From assembly GCA_030038415.1 (NCBI GenBank), contig JASHOX010000147.1, positions 1 to 43,252 on the forward strand: 43,252 nucleotides of DNA, read 5' to 3'. This stretch comes from Xanthobacteraceae bacterium (GTDB taxonomy: Bacteria > Pseudomonadota > Alphaproteobacteria > Rhizobiales > Xanthobacteraceae). Numbering within the stretch: the first letter of the stretch is position 1; every line of letters begins with the position of its first letter. Below, piece after piece: positions 22,609 through 31,717 of this stretch. The notes under the pieces are model-generated. The model saw nothing but the letters and a program-made list of their open reading frames with translations. It was not told where the DNA came from and ran no database searches. The translations under genes were made by a program, and so were the position numbers.

Positions 22609-23433
22609 ATGGGGGCTATAATGCGTCGCTCACTGGTTGTTGCGGGACTGGCGGCTGCTCTGTGCATCGGCTTATTGGGCGCCAGCGCCTTCGCCAAGAC
22701 CAAACACCATCCCAAGCCGCCGGATCCACCGCCGCCTCCGGCGTGGAGCTGGACCGGGTTCTATACCGGCGTAAACCTCGGCTACGGCTGGGGCAGCTCG
22801 AACACGACGGTTTCATTTTTTGATCCCACGGGCATTCTGAGCACCAGCCAAAGCCGGTTCGGGGTCGACGGCGTGCTCGGCGGCGCGCAGGCTGGGTACA
22901 ACTGGCAGGTTAACAATTGGGTTTGGGGTCTGGAGACCGATTTCCAGGGAACCGGTCAGCGCGGTACCGGAACTTATATATGTCCGGTCACTGCCTGCGC
23001 TGCCGGTCCTTTTACCGACAGCCTGACCCAGCGGATTGACTGGTTCGGCACGACGCGCGTCAGGGCCGGTTGGGTGCCAGTGCCGGATTCGCTCTGGTAC
23101 GTCACCGGCGGTGTCGCTTACGCCGATATTCGGACAAGCGAAACGATCTCGGGCGGCACCCCCGTTCAACCCTCTGCTTCTCTGGGATTCAATACCGTCA
23201 AGGCGGGCTGGGCTCTCGGTGCCGGTTACGAGGGTCATCTCGCCGGCAACTGGAGTTGGAAAATCGAATATCTCTTCATGGACTTTGGCAATGTCGCCGG
23301 CTCCGGGATTACTCCCATTATTTCTTCCGGGGTTGGTTTCTGCGATACGCACGTCTGTAATCTCGGAACATCGTTCAGCTCCACACTCACCGACAACATC
23401 GTGCGGCTCGGCCTCAATTATAAATGGCAGTAA
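22609..23433 (+). CDS. Outer-membrane beta-barrel protein (Omp25/Omp31-like)
   Basis: A 274-residue outer-membrane protein. A Sec signal peptide (about 5-28) is followed by a His/Pro-rich linker (P-P-D-P-P-P-P-P) and then W-T-G-F-Y-T-G-V-N-L-G-Y-G-W-G, the hallmark first strand of the Omp25/Omp31 family of Hyphomicrobiales. Alternating aromatic and polar residues continue to a C-terminal strand ending L-G-L-N-Y-K-W-Q. An eight-stranded barrel is expected. The start may instead be the ATG at 22621, which has GGGGG just upstream and gives a more typical signal peptide. Two Cys pairs lie in predicted surface loops. Monocistronic, with a terminator at 23465. Confidence 0.88.
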   Translation: MGAIMRRSLVVAGLAAALCIGLLGASAFAKTKHHPKPPDPPPPPAWSWTGFYTGVNLGYGWGSSNTTVSFFDPTGILSTSQSRFGVDGVLGGAQAGYNWQVNNWVWGLETDFQGTGQRGTGTYICPVTACAAGPFTDSLTQRIDWFGTTRVRAGWVPVPDSLWYVTGGVAYADIRTSETISGGTPVQPSASLGFNTVKAGWALGAGYEGHLAGNWSWKIEYLFMDFGNVAGSGITPIISSGVGFCDTHVCNLGTSFSSTLTDNIVRLGLNYKWQ

Positions 23434-23464
23434 GCCAGCACAGTATGGCGGCGTAGCGAATGGT

Positions 23465-23501
23465 CCCGGCAGGGCTTGAACCCGCCGGGGCTTTTCTTTT
23501 T
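23465..23501 (+). terminator. Intrinsic terminator after the outer-membrane protein gene
   Basis: CCCGGCAGGG (23465-23474) pairs with CCCGCCGGG (23481-23489) with one bulged A and a 6-nt loop, followed by CTTTTCTTTTT. Confidence 0.85.
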
Positions 23502-23560
23502 CGACGGAGTGAGCGCACACTTGCGGGCAAACAATGCCCCAAGGTGAGCAAGGCCGTCAT

Positions 23561-25294
23561 ATGACAACGCAAATCAAGAAATCGCCCGAGGAGTTGCGCA
23601 GCTATCGCTGGCTCGGCAAGAACGATCTGCGCTCGTTCGGCCATCGCTCGCGGCTGCGCCAGTTCGGCTACGACCGCGCCGACTGGGTCGGCAAGCCGGT
23701 GATCGGCATCATCAACACCTGGAGCGAGATCAACGCCTGCCACGGCCACTTGCGCGATCGCGCCGAGGACGTCAAACGCGGTGTCTATCAGGCGGGCGGG
23801 CTGCCGATCGAGCTGCCGGCGATGTCGCTTGCCGAACCCTTCGTCAAGCCCTCGACCATGCTCTATCGCAATTTCCTTGCCATGGAATGCGAGGAGCTCC
23901 TGCGCAGCCATCCGATCGACGGCGCGGTGCTGATGGGCGGCTGCGACAAGGCCACGCCCGGCCTGATCATGGGCGCGATCTCGATGGGCATTCCGGCGAT
24001 CTATGTGCCAGCCGGCCCGATGCTGCGCGGCAACTGGCGCGGGCACACGCTGGGCTCCGGCTCCGACGCCTGGAAATACTGGGACGAGAAGCGCGCCGAC
24101 CGCATCGGCAACGAGGAGTGGAACGAGATCGAAGGCGGCATCTCGCGCTCATTCGGCACCTGCATGGTCATGGGCACGGCGGCGACGATGATGGCGATCA
24201 CCGAGGCGCTGGGACTGACGCTGCCGGGCGCCTCGTCGATCCCCGCGGTCGATGCCAATCATCCGCGCATGTGCGCCGCCGCCGGCCGCCGCATCGTCGA
24301 CATGGTGTGGGAAGATCAGACGCCGGATAAGATTCTCACGCCGGCGGCCTTCGACAATGCCATTCGCGTGCATATGGCGCTCGGCGGCTCGACCAACGCC
24401 ATCATCCATGTCATCGCCATGGCGCGCCGCGTCGGCGTGCCGCTTGACATGGGTCGCTTCGACGCCATTTCGCGGCAAGTGCCGGTGATCGCCAATATCA
24501 CGCCGTCGGGCAAATATCTGATGGAGGATTTCTTCTACGCCGGCGGCTTGCGTGCGCTGATGAGCGAAATGCGCGACATGCTCGATCTGTCCTGCGTCAC
24601 GGCCAACGGCCGCAGCGTCGGCGACAATATCGCCGGAGTGAAAGTCTATCTCCCGGACGTCATCCATTCGCTCAAGGAGCCGCTCTATCCGGAAGGCGCG
24701 ACCGCGGTGCTCACCGGCAATCTGGCGCCGCGCGGTTGCGTGATGAAGCCGGCCGCCGCCGACAAGCGCTTGCTCCAGCATCGCGGCAAGGCGCTGGCCT
24801 TCGAGAATTACGACGCCATGGCGGCCGCAGTCGATCGCGACGATCTCGATGTCACGCCCGATCACGTGCTGGTCTTGAAGAACGGCGGCCCAAAGGGCGG
24901 CCCCGGCATGCCGGAATGGGGCCAATTGCCGATCCCGAAGAAACTCCTCAAAGCCGGCGTGCGCGACATGCTGCGCATTTCCGACGCGCGCATGAGCGGT
25001 ACCAGTTACGGCGCTTGCATTCTGCACGTGGCGCCGGAAAGCTTTGTCGGCGGCCCGCTCGCCTTGGTGCAGAGCGGCGACGAGATCGAGGTCGACGTCG
25101 CGGCCCGGCGCATCCATCTGCATGTCGGCGACGACGAACTGGCGCGGCGGCGCGCCGCCTGGAAGCAACCGGCGTCGCGTTATCCGCGCGGCTATGGTGC
25201 GATGTATTCGCAGCATATCGGCCAGGCCGACGAAGGCTGCGACTTCGATTTCCTGCAAGGCCAGGCGGCGATCGCCGAGCCGGAGATTCACTGA
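23561..25294 (+). CDS. IlvD/Edd family dehydratase, sugar-acid (arabinonate-type)
   Basis: A 577-residue Fe-S dehydratase of the IlvD/Edd family that removes water from a 2,3-dihydroxy acid to give a 2-keto acid. Cluster cysteines are C60 (S-E-I-N-A-C-H), C128 (G-G-C-D-K-A-T-P) and C201 (F-G-T-C-M-V-M-G), as in [2Fe-2S] arabinonate dehydratases. The likely catalytic base is S482 in G-T-S-Y-G-A-C. The N-terminal R-S-Y-R-W-L-G-K-N-D and the G-S-G-S-D-A-W-K-Y-W segment place it with pentonate/sugar-acid dehydratases rather than the branched-chain enzyme IlvD. The ATG at 23561 has AAGG 7 nt upstream and is preferred to the ATG at 23534. No sugar-acid transporter or dehydrogenase is adjacent. Confidence 0.88.
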   Translation: MTTQIKKSPEELRSYRWLGKNDLRSFGHRSRLRQFGYDRADWVGKPVIGIINTWSEINACHGHLRDRAEDVKRGVYQAGGLPIELPAMSLAEPFVKPSTMLYRNFLAMECEELLRSHPIDGAVLMGGCDKATPGLIMGAISMGIPAIYVPAGPMLRGNWRGHTLGSGSDAWKYWDEKRADRIGNEEWNEIEGGISRSFGTCMVMGTAATMMAITEALGLTLPGASSIPAVDANHPRMCAAAGRRIVDMVWEDQTPDKILTPAAFDNAIRVHMALGGSTNAIIHVIAMARRVGVPLDMGRFDAISRQVPVIANITPSGKYLMEDFFYAGGLRALMSEMRDMLDLSCVTANGRSVGDNIAGVKVYLPDVIHSLKEPLYPEGATAVLTGNLAPRGCVMKPAAADKRLLQHRGKALAFENYDAMAAAVDRDDLDVTPDHVLVLKNGGPKGGPGMPEWGQLPIPKKLLKAGVRDMLRISDARMSGTSYGACILHVAPESFVGGPLALVQSGDEIEVDVAARRIHLHVGDDELARRRAAWKQPASRYPRGYGAMYSQHIGQADEGCDFDFLQGQAAIAEPEIH

Positions 25295-25303
25295 TCGCGG
25301 GAA

Positions 25304-26611
25304 TTATCCCGCAGGCAGCACCGCGGCGCGGCATTCGCCGAAACCGATGCGCACAGCGCCCGGCTTCTCGCAATAGCCGCGGAAGACGATTTCGTCGCCG
25401 TCTTCGAGGAAACCGCGCTTCTCGCCGCCCGGCAGCGTCAACGGCACGGTGCCGCGCGTGGTGAGTTCGAGCAGCGACCCCCAGCTCGATTTCTCCGGGC
25501 CGGAAACGGTGCCGGAGCCGAGAAGATCGCCGATATTGAGATTGCAGCCGTTCGAGCTGTGATGCGCGATCATCTGCGACGCAGTCCAATACAATAGCGC
25601 GCACGACGTCTGCGTCAGACGCTGCGGCGCCGCTCCGGTTTGCCGCATGGTTTCGGTCGAAATATAGGCCTCGAGCGTAATGTCGAGACCGCCGTGGGCC
25701 CGGTCTTCGGCATCGTCGAGATGCGGCAGCGGCGCGGGATCGCCGTCCGGCCGCGCAAAAGCCGCCGTGTGGAACGGCGCCAACGCTTCGGCCGTGACCA
25801 CCCATGGCGAAACAGTGGTGCAAAAGTTCTTGCCGAGAAACGGGCCGAGCGGCTGATATTCCCAGGCCTGAATGTCGCGCGCCGACCAGTCGTTGAGCAG
25901 ACAGAAACCGAAAACATGCTCCGCCGCGCGACCGATTGGAATCGGTTCGCCAAGCTCGCTTGCCGCGCCGATGTAAATGCCGAGCTCGAGCTCAAAGTCG
26001 AGATTACGCGACGCCCCGTAGCTCGGCGCGGCATCGTTCGGACCTTTGCGCTGGCCGCGCGGCCGCTTGAACGGCTTGCCGCTGACGCGCACCGAGGAGG
26101 CGCGGCTGTGGTAGGCGACCGGTACATATTTATAGTTCGGCATCAGCGGATTGTCGGGCCGGAACAGGCGCCCGGCATTGGTGGCGTGGAAGATCGAGGC
26201 GAAGAAATCGGTGAAGTCGCCGATGGCCACCGGCAGCCGCATCTCCGCCTGCGCCATCGGGGTGAGGTGCTCACGGAGCCTGGCGTCGCCATGCTCAATG
26301 CTCAGGCCGCGCGACAGCGCAAGCCGAAGCGCCGACCAGACTTGCGGCCCGAGCGACATCAGATGATTGAGATACGGCACCGAGGAGAACCGCCCCGCCT
26401 CTGCGGCAGGTCCTTCAAATGACGCCGCCGCTGCCGCGACATCGAGAATCTGATCGCCGATGGCGACGCCGAGACGCGGCGGCTCTCCCGCCGCGCGCCG
26501 AAATATGCCGAACGGTAGATTTTGAATGGGAAAGTCGCTGCCCGGCGCGTTGGCGCTTTCGACAAAGCTTTTGCGCGTCGGGTCGTGAGTTTCGTTGAGC
26601 GCGACTGGCAT
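25304..26611 (-). CDS. fahA: Fumarylacetoacetase
   Basis: A 435-residue fumarylacetoacetate hydrolase, the last step of tyrosine and homogentisate breakdown, giving fumarate and acetoacetate. It has the SH3-like N-terminal domain (1-120). The catalytic core follows: D-F-T-D-F-F-A-S with the first metal aspartate, I-F-H-A-T-N-A-G with the catalytic His, D-F-E-L-E-L-G-I-Y-I-G with the glutamates, and L-N-D-W-S-A-R-D-I-Q-A-W-E-Y. The length matches eukaryotic and bacterial fumarylacetoacetases and is well above the FAH-fold enzyme at 211. The expected neighbour homogentisate dioxygenase is absent from the window. It converges with the IlvD/Edd gene, with 9 nt between stops. Confidence 0.94.
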   Translation of the reverse strand: MPVALNETHDPTRKSFVESANAPGSDFPIQNLPFGIFRRAAGEPPRLGVAIGDQILDVAAAAASFEGPAAEAGRFSSVPYLNHLMSLGPQVWSALRLALSRGLSIEHGDARLREHLTPMAQAEMRLPVAIGDFTDFFASIFHATNAGRLFRPDNPLMPNYKYVPVAYHSRASSVRVSGKPFKRPRGQRKGPNDAAPSYGASRNLDFELELGIYIGAASELGEPIPIGRAAEHVFGFCLLNDWSARDIQAWEYQPLGPFLGKNFCTTVSPWVVTAEALAPFHTAAFARPDGDPAPLPHLDDAEDRAHGGLDITLEAYISTETMRQTGAAPQRLTQTSCALLYWTASQMIAHHSSNGCNLNIGDLLGSGTVSGPEKSSWGSLLELTTRGTVPLTLPGGEKRGFLEDGDEIVFRGYCEKPGAVRIGFGECRAAVLPAG

Positions 26612-26632
26612 GAGGGACTCGGCAGGGAGGCG

Positions 26633-27619
26633 TCAGTGGGCGGGTTGGTGTTCCGCGTCGGCGCGGATGGCGTCGTAGCGTTGCAGAAAGTCGGCATACA
26701 TCCGTTGCAACCCCTCCCGCAGCGGGATCGTCGCGCGCCAGCCCAATGCGTTGATGCGCGATACGTCGAGCAGCTTGCGCGGCGCGCCGTCCGGCCGCGA
26801 CGGATCGAAGGTGATTGCGCCGCGATAGCTGACCACGTCGGCGACGATGCGGGCGAACTCGGCAATGGTCAGGTCTTCGCCGGTCCCGATATTGAGGAAC
26901 GGCAGACCGGAATAGTATTTCATGACGAACACGCAGGCGTCCGCCAGATCGTCGGCGGCCAGGAATTCGCGCCGCGGCAATCCGGTGCCCCAGACGGCGG
27001 CGCTTGGCGCCCCGCTGATTTTGGCCTCATGAAACCGCCGCAGCAGCGCCGCCGGCACGTGACTGTCCTCGGGATGATAATTGTCGCCGGGACCGTAAAG
27101 ATTGGTCGGCATCACCGAGACGAAATCGTCGCCGTGCTGCAGCCGGTAGGCTTCGCACAGCTTGATTCCGGCGATCTTGGCGATGGCGTACCATTGATTG
27201 CTAGGCTCCAGCGGCCCCGTGAGCAGCATGTCGGGCGACATCGGCTGCGGCGCCAGCCGCGGATAGATGCAGGACGAGCCGAGATAGACGAGTTTCTTGA
27301 CCGCGCAGCGATGCGCGGCGCTGATGATATTGAGCGCGATGGCGACATTGTCGGTGAGGAAATCGGCCGGGAAGGTCGCGTTGGCGCGGATGCCGCCGAC
27401 TTTGCCGGCGGCGATGAATACGGCATCGGGCTTGGCTTGCGCCATGAAGCGTTCGACCGCGTCCGCCTGCCGAAGATCGAGGTCGCGGCGTCGGGCGAAG
27501 ATAATGTCGCAGTCTTCGCGTTCCAGCCGGCGCATGATCGCGGCGCCGGCCATGCCGGCGTGGCCGGCGACAAAGACCCGCTTACCGCGTAAGTCGAAGA
27601 TGACGGACGCCCCGCTCAT
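26633..27619 (-). CDS. fcl: GDP-L-fucose synthase
   Basis: A 328-residue extended short-chain dehydrogenase that epimerises and reduces GDP-4-keto-6-deoxymannose to GDP-L-fucose with NADPH. The nucleotide-binding loop is G-H-A-G-M-A-G at 19-25. Downstream are G-S-S-C-I-Y-P with the catalytic Ser, and Y-A-I-A-K with the Tyr-Lys pair in the sequence N-Q-W-Y-A-I-A-K-I-A-G. The P-T-N-L-Y-G-P-G-D-N-Y-H-P substrate block is typical. It follows gmd by 14 nt on the same strand, so the two make the complete GDP-mannose to GDP-fucose pathway for surface polysaccharide. Confidence 0.95.
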   Translation of the reverse strand: MSGASVIFDLRGKRVFVAGHAGMAGAAIMRRLEREDCDIIFARRRDLDLRQADAVERFMAQAKPDAVFIAAGKVGGIRANATFPADFLTDNVAIALNIISAAHRCAVKKLVYLGSSCIYPRLAPQPMSPDMLLTGPLEPSNQWYAIAKIAGIKLCEAYRLQHGDDFVSVMPTNLYGPGDNYHPEDSHVPAALLRRFHEAKISGAPSAAVWGTGLPRREFLAADDLADACVFVMKYYSGLPFLNIGTGEDLTIAEFARIVADVVSYRGAITFDPSRPDGAPRKLLDVSRINALGWRATIPLREGLQRMYADFLQRYDAIRADAEHQPAH

Positions 27620-27633
27620 GCGATTTCGCCGCT

Positions 27634-28704
27634 CTAATCGTGGACTTGGCGCAGCGCGCCGTCGCGACGCATTTCCTTGAGATCAGCATCGACCATTTCG
27701 CGCACCAGTTCGTCGAACGTGACTTTGTGACGCCAACCGAGCCGTTGCCGCGCCTTCGACGGATCGCCGAGCAGCGCATCGGTTTCTGTCGGCCGAAAGT
27801 AACGCTGATCGATTTCGATCAGCACACGGCCGTCGCGCGCGTCGAGGCCTTGCTCGGCGAGCCCGAAGCCGCGCCATTCGATGGTGCGTCCGACGCAGGC
27901 GAACGCCTTCTCGACGAATTCGCGAACCGAATGCTCTTCGCCGGTGGCCAAGACATAGTCGTCCGGCTCCGGCTGCTGCACGATCAGCCACATGCCTTCG
28001 ACATAGTCGCGGGCGTGACCCCAGTCGCGTCGCGCGGCGAGATTGCCGAGAAACAGCTTATCTTGCAGGCCGAGCTCGATGGCCGCCACCGCACGCGTGA
28101 TCTTTCGCGTCACGAAGGTCTCGCCGCGCGTCGGACCTTCGTGATTGAACAAGATGCCATTCGACGCATGCACGCCATAGGCTTCGCGGTAATTCACGGT
28201 GATCCAATAGGCATAGAGCTTCGCCACCGCATAGGGCGAGCGCGGATAAAACGGCGTGGTTTCCCGCTGCGGAACCTCCTGCGCAAGGCCGTAAAGCTCC
28301 GACGTCGAGGCTTGGTAGAAGCGTGATTTGCCCTCGAGGCGGAGGATGCGGATCGCTTCAAGCAGGCGCAGCGCGCCGAGCGCGTCGGCATTCGCCGTGT
28401 ATTCGGGAGTCTCGAACGAGACACGCACATGGCTCTGGGCGGCGAGATTGTAAATCTCGGTCGGTTGGACGTCCTGAACAATGCGGATGAGATTCGTCGC
28501 ATCGGTCATGTCGCCATAGTGCAGGAAGAAGCGCACGCCGGAGCCATGCGGATCCCGATACAAATGGTCGACGCGGGCCGTGTTGAAGGACGACGACCGC
28601 CGCTTGATGCCGTGCACCACATAGCCCTTGCCGAGCAACAGCTCGGCCAGATAGGCGCCGTCCTGGCCGGTCGCCCCGGTAATCAATGCAACGCGATCAG
28701 TCAT
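27634..28704 (-). CDS. gmd: GDP-mannose 4,6-dehydratase
   Basis: A 356-residue dehydratase converting GDP-D-mannose to GDP-4-keto-6-deoxy-D-mannose, with NADP bound at G-A-T-G-Q-D-G-A-Y near 10-18. The catalytic residues lie in Q-A-S-T-S-E-L-Y-G (Thr, Glu) and [10 protein letters not shown] (Tyr, Lys). The signature R-R-S-S-S-F-N-T and [12 protein letters not shown] are present. The segment usually reading N-H-E-S-P-R-R-G-E is N-H-E-G-P-T-R-G-E here, two substitutions in the loop near the sugar nucleotide. First gene of the gmd-fcl pair; product goes to O-antigen or exopolysaccharide. Confidence 0.96.
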   Translation of the reverse strand: MTDRVALITGATGQDGAYLAELLLGKGYVVHGIKRRSSSFNTARVDHLYRDPHGSGVRFFLHYGDMTDATNLIRIVQDVQPTEIYNLAAQSHVRVSFETPEYTANADALGALRLLEAIRILRLEGKSRFYQASTSELYGLAQEVPQRETTPFYPRSPYAVAKLYAYWITVNYREAYGVHASNGILFNHEGPTRGETFVTRKITRAVAAIELGLQDKLFLGNLAARRDWGHARDYVEGMWLIVQQPEPDDYVLATGEEHSVREFVEKAFACVGRTIEWRGFGLAEQGLDARDGRVLIEIDQRYFRPTETDALLGDPSKARQRLGWRHKVTFDELVREMVDADLKEMRRDGALRQVHD

Positions 28705-28758
28705 GGGGTAGGTTCTAGAGGCTCCAGCTCGTCGAGTCTTGCGTTTCTTCTTGCTTGG

Positions 28759-29916
28759 TCAGGCCGGCGCCGCGCCAGCGGCGCGATGGCGTTCCCGCAT
28801 CTGCTGATTCTCGCTCATGCGCCGCTGCGCCTCGGCGTCGATGGCGCGCTTGAGGTCGGGATGGTTCGCGGTCAGCGTGCGGAAGTCGGCGAGATCGAGG
28901 ATGAGAAGCGTCGACGGCATGGTCGTGGTCACATTGGCGCTGCGCACCGAATCGCCGAGCAAGGCGAGCTCGCCGAAAAACGCTCCGGCGCCGAGCCGCA
29001 CCGGGGTCGGCTTGATATCGACCTGCACTTCGCCGGCGGCGATGAAATACATGCAGTCGCCGACCTTGCCGCGGCGAATAATGGCGACGCGCTCGGGGAC
29101 TTCGAGGCGCCGCAGCATGTGGGTGATTTCCGTAATCGACGACGGCTCGAGCGACTGGAAGAACGGCACTTTGCTGACGAGATCCCAGGTCTGGATGAAA
29201 TTGCGCCGCCTGGTTTCCGCGGCAAAGCCGGTGGCGAGAATGCCGGTCGAGAGGCCGAAACTGACGATGCCGAAGATCATGACCACGCCGCCGAGCAGAT
29301 GGCCCAACTCCGTGATCGGCACCTTGTCGCCATAGCCGGTCGTTGTCAGCGTCACCACCGCCCACCACAGCGCTTCGGGAAGCGAGCTAAACGCGCCCGG
29401 CTGCACGCGGCGCTCGATCACGTACATGGCGGCCGAGGACAGAAACAGCACGATCAGAAACAGCGCGAACACGCTCGCCAGCGCCTTGGCCTCGAGCGCG
29501 AAGACGCGGCCGAGCTGGGCGAAGCCCGGCGAATTCTGGGCAAGCTTGAGCACCCAGAACGACGCGAACAGCCAGGCGTTGGGGCCGCTAACGCCGCCGA
29601 TGAGCGCGATCGGAACGGCAATCACGCCGATGAGGTCGACAAAAAACGAAAACGAGAGAAAGTGGCTCTGGGCCAAACCGGCGCGGATGGCGGTTCGCGC
29701 GCGAACGGCGCTTTCGACCGCAAAATAGGCGAGACAGCACCACAGGCACGCGCTGAGCCAGCCGTCGGCTGCGCTTTGCAAGGCAGGCACGGTGTAAGCG
29801 GTCATCGCCGACAGGCCGACGGTAAGGATGACGACGCCGGCCAGAGACGAGGCGCTGAAGCGGCGCAGCGGCGCGGTAAATTGCGCGATGATCCCTATCG
29901 CGTCCTTGAATATCAC
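28759..29916 (-). CDS. Cyclic-nucleotide-gated potassium-type ion channel (MloK1-like)
   Basis: A roughly 385-residue inner-membrane channel resembling the Mesorhizobium MloK1 family. Several hydrophobic segments (S1-S4 region, about 25-150) precede the pore module. S5 lies around 145-165, the pore helix is W-W-A-V-V-T-L, and the selectivity filter is T-T-T-G-Y-G-D at about 191-197, then S6 (about 208-230). A cyclic-nucleotide-binding domain covers about 248-365, with the phosphate-binding cassette F-F-G-E-L-A-L-L-G and an Arg at S-V-R-S-A-N-V that contacts the cyclic phosphate. Charged residues in the S4 region are few, so it should be gated by ligand rather than voltage. The start is GTG at 29916 with GGGG 5 nt upstream; TTG at 29946 is an alternative. 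Confidence 0.88.
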   Translation of the reverse strand: MIFKDAIGIIAQFTAPLRRFSASSLAGVVILTVGLSAMTAYTVPALQSAADGWLSACLWCCLAYFAVESAVRARTAIRAGLAQSHFLSFSFFVDLIGVIAVPIALIGGVSGPNAWLFASFWVLKLAQNSPGFAQLGRVFALEAKALASVFALFLIVLFLSSAAMYVIERRVQPGAFSSLPEALWWAVVTLTTTGYGDKVPITELGHLLGGVVMIFGIVSFGLSTGILATGFAAETRRRNFIQTWDLVSKVPFFQSLEPSSITEITHMLRRLEVPERVAIIRRGKVGDCMYFIAAGEVQVDIKPTPVRLGAGAFFGELALLGDSVRSANVTTTMPSTLLILDLADFRTLTANHPDLKRAIDAEAQRRMSENQQMRERHRAAGAAPA

Positions 29917-30144
29917 GCGAACCCCAAAAGACCTGTTTATGGCCAAGCCGGCGGTTAAATTACGCCGTCATAGCCGGATGGGCCAGCCGAAATTGCAAGT
30001 AACAAACGGTCTCGGGCTGGGAAACTTATTGATGGATAACGCAAATTCGTGCTCTGGCGTGTCGGACCCACGCTTAATTTGGCGCTCCGATGCCGTTACA
30101 CTGCGTCGACTCAAATTCCTCCCGCGAATACGGCAGGGCATTCC

Positions 30145-31608
30145 ATGAAACGACGGCCGATTACACGCTTCGAGCTCGCGGGCTATTTGCTGTCGCCGTC
30201 GCTGTTCGTGATGGTGGTGCTGATGGTGGTCGAAGCCATGCTGGCCGCGGCGACGACCTGGCTCGTCATCAACGCCGGACGCCGGGTCGCGGTTGGCGAA
30301 TTTCTGGTCACCGACCTGGTCTGGATTCTCACCGCGCAATCGACGTCCTATGTGGTCGGCGTGATCAGCTGGATTTTTGCCGAGCGTGCCGGCTATCGCG
30401 GCTTCGGCAAATTCATGCTGCGTTTCGCGCGCGAGAACCGCGACAAGGTCACGCTCCTCAACGAGAAGCCGACGCGCGAGCAGGTCGAGCCGTTTCTCAC
30501 CGGCGAGACCTTCCAGTGCTTCTTCAACGTCATGTACGAATTGGAATTCGCGCTGAAGCTTTTCTTGGGGCTCGTCTTCAACGCCTTGGTGCTCGGCGCG
30601 GAGATCGATCCCAGCCTGCCGTTCGCCTATGTCGGCGCTTTCGGCACATTGTTGTTGATGCAATGGGTGCTGCAGAAGCCTATCGCGGGCGCCTATCTCG
30701 AAAACCAGCGCATGAATAACCGTATCACCGCGCAAGGCTATACCGCATGGGACAATATTTTTTCCGGCAACAGCTATAATCTCAGACTGTGGCTCGCCGG
30801 CTTCAAGACGCGCTTGCGCGAGGGGCTGTTGGCGCAGATCCGCGCCATCGTCGCGCGCGAGGGTATGAGCGCGATGAGCGGCATCGTCAGCCTCGCCATC
30901 GTTTTCGCCACCATCACCATGGTCGCCATGCGCAACGTCGGCGACACGGCGCTCCTGGTCGGCCTGGCGACGACACTGCCGCGGCAGATCGAGATGACCT
31001 ACGAGCTGCATCTGCTCGCCACCGGCTGGAACGATTTCATCGCGATCTGGACGCGGTTCGGCGGCGTCGCGGCCAATATGTCGCCCGAGCCCGATGCGGA
31101 TTTCGACGAGCGCATCAAATACGACCGCCTGGTGCTGCGCGAGGGCGATCATGCCAATGTGGTGTCGTCGCTTGGCGACGCCTTGCGCGTGGTGCTGGCG
31201 CGGCCGACCGGCCGCATCAATGTGCGCGGCGGCAACGGCACCGGCAAATCCTCGCTGCTGGCGAGCCTGAAGACCGAGCTGAAGAAGCGGGCCTATTATT
31301 GGCCGACGACGGATCGTCTGGCGTTCCAATTCACCGGCGGCGTGGTACCGGTCGACGTCGAGGGCGATGACGAGGACGAAGTCGTCGTCGAGGAGTCGAT
31401 GGACCAGAAGCTCGGCTTCTCCTCGGGCGAGCGGCAGCTCAAATCGCTGCAGGAAATCGTCGAGTCGACGGATGCGGAGGTCTATCTGCTGGACGAATGG
31501 GACGCCAATCTCGATGCCGCCAACAAAGCCAAGGCCGATGCGCTGGTCGACGAGCTCGCGGCGCGCGCCCGGGTCGTCGAAATCTCGCACCGGGACCAGG
31601 CGGCGTAA
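30145..31608 (+). CDS. ABC half-transporter with compact C-terminal ATPase domain
   Basis: A 487-residue protein with an N-terminal membrane domain (hydrophobic segments about 14-43, 55-78, 136-150, 158-177, 245-262 and 266-280) and a short C-terminal ATPase domain. The domain holds Walker A G-G-N-G-T-G-K-S (362-369), signature F-S-S-G-E-R-Q (425-431), Walker B V-Y-L-L-D-E-W-D (446-453) and H482. From Walker A to signature is only about 60 residues, where ordinary ABC domains have near 100, and the gap contains a very acidic insert (D-V-E-G-D-D-E-D-E). The whole domain is about 155 residues. The ATG at 30145 starts M-K-R-R-P-I-T-R-F-E. Divergent from the ion channel. Substrate unknown; an exporter-like topology is most likely. 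Confidence 0.8.
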   Translation: MKRRPITRFELAGYLLSPSLFVMVVLMVVEAMLAAATTWLVINAGRRVAVGEFLVTDLVWILTAQSTSYVVGVISWIFAERAGYRGFGKFMLRFARENRDKVTLLNEKPTREQVEPFLTGETFQCFFNVMYELEFALKLFLGLVFNALVLGAEIDPSLPFAYVGAFGTLLLMQWVLQKPIAGAYLENQRMNNRITAQGYTAWDNIFSGNSYNLRLWLAGFKTRLREGLLAQIRAIVAREGMSAMSGIVSLAIVFATITMVAMRNVGDTALLVGLATTLPRQIEMTYELHLLATGWNDFIAIWTRFGGVAANMSPEPDADFDERIKYDRLVLREGDHANVVSSLGDALRVVLARPTGRINVRGGNGTGKSSLLASLKTELKKRAYYWPTTDRLAFQFTGGVVPVDVEGDDEDEVVVEESMDQKLGFSSGERQLKSLQEIVESTDAEVYLLDEWDANLDAANKAKADALVDELAARARVVEISHRDQAA

Positions 31609-31717
31609 GCGCGCGGAATCGTCGCGGTCAGGGACGGGTGTTCCGCTGTGACGCTCAGCACAATTGCCCCGCCAGGATATGATAGCTTATGGCGGCGGTC
31701 CCGAACTGAGAGAACCT

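Noticed and set aside
23561..25294. Branched-chain dihydroxy-acid dehydratase ilvD
   Set aside because: The N-terminal block and the G-S-G-S-D-A-W-K-Y-W segment match sugar-acid (arabinonate-type) dehydratases better, and no isoleucine/valine genes are near.
28429..29958. About 510-codon plus-strand frame opposite the ion channel
   Set aside because: Shadow frame; the minus strand has the selectivity filter and CNBD.
29968..31590. About 540-codon minus-strand frame opposite the ABC protein
   Set aside because: Shadow frame; Walker and signature motifs are on the plus strand in order.
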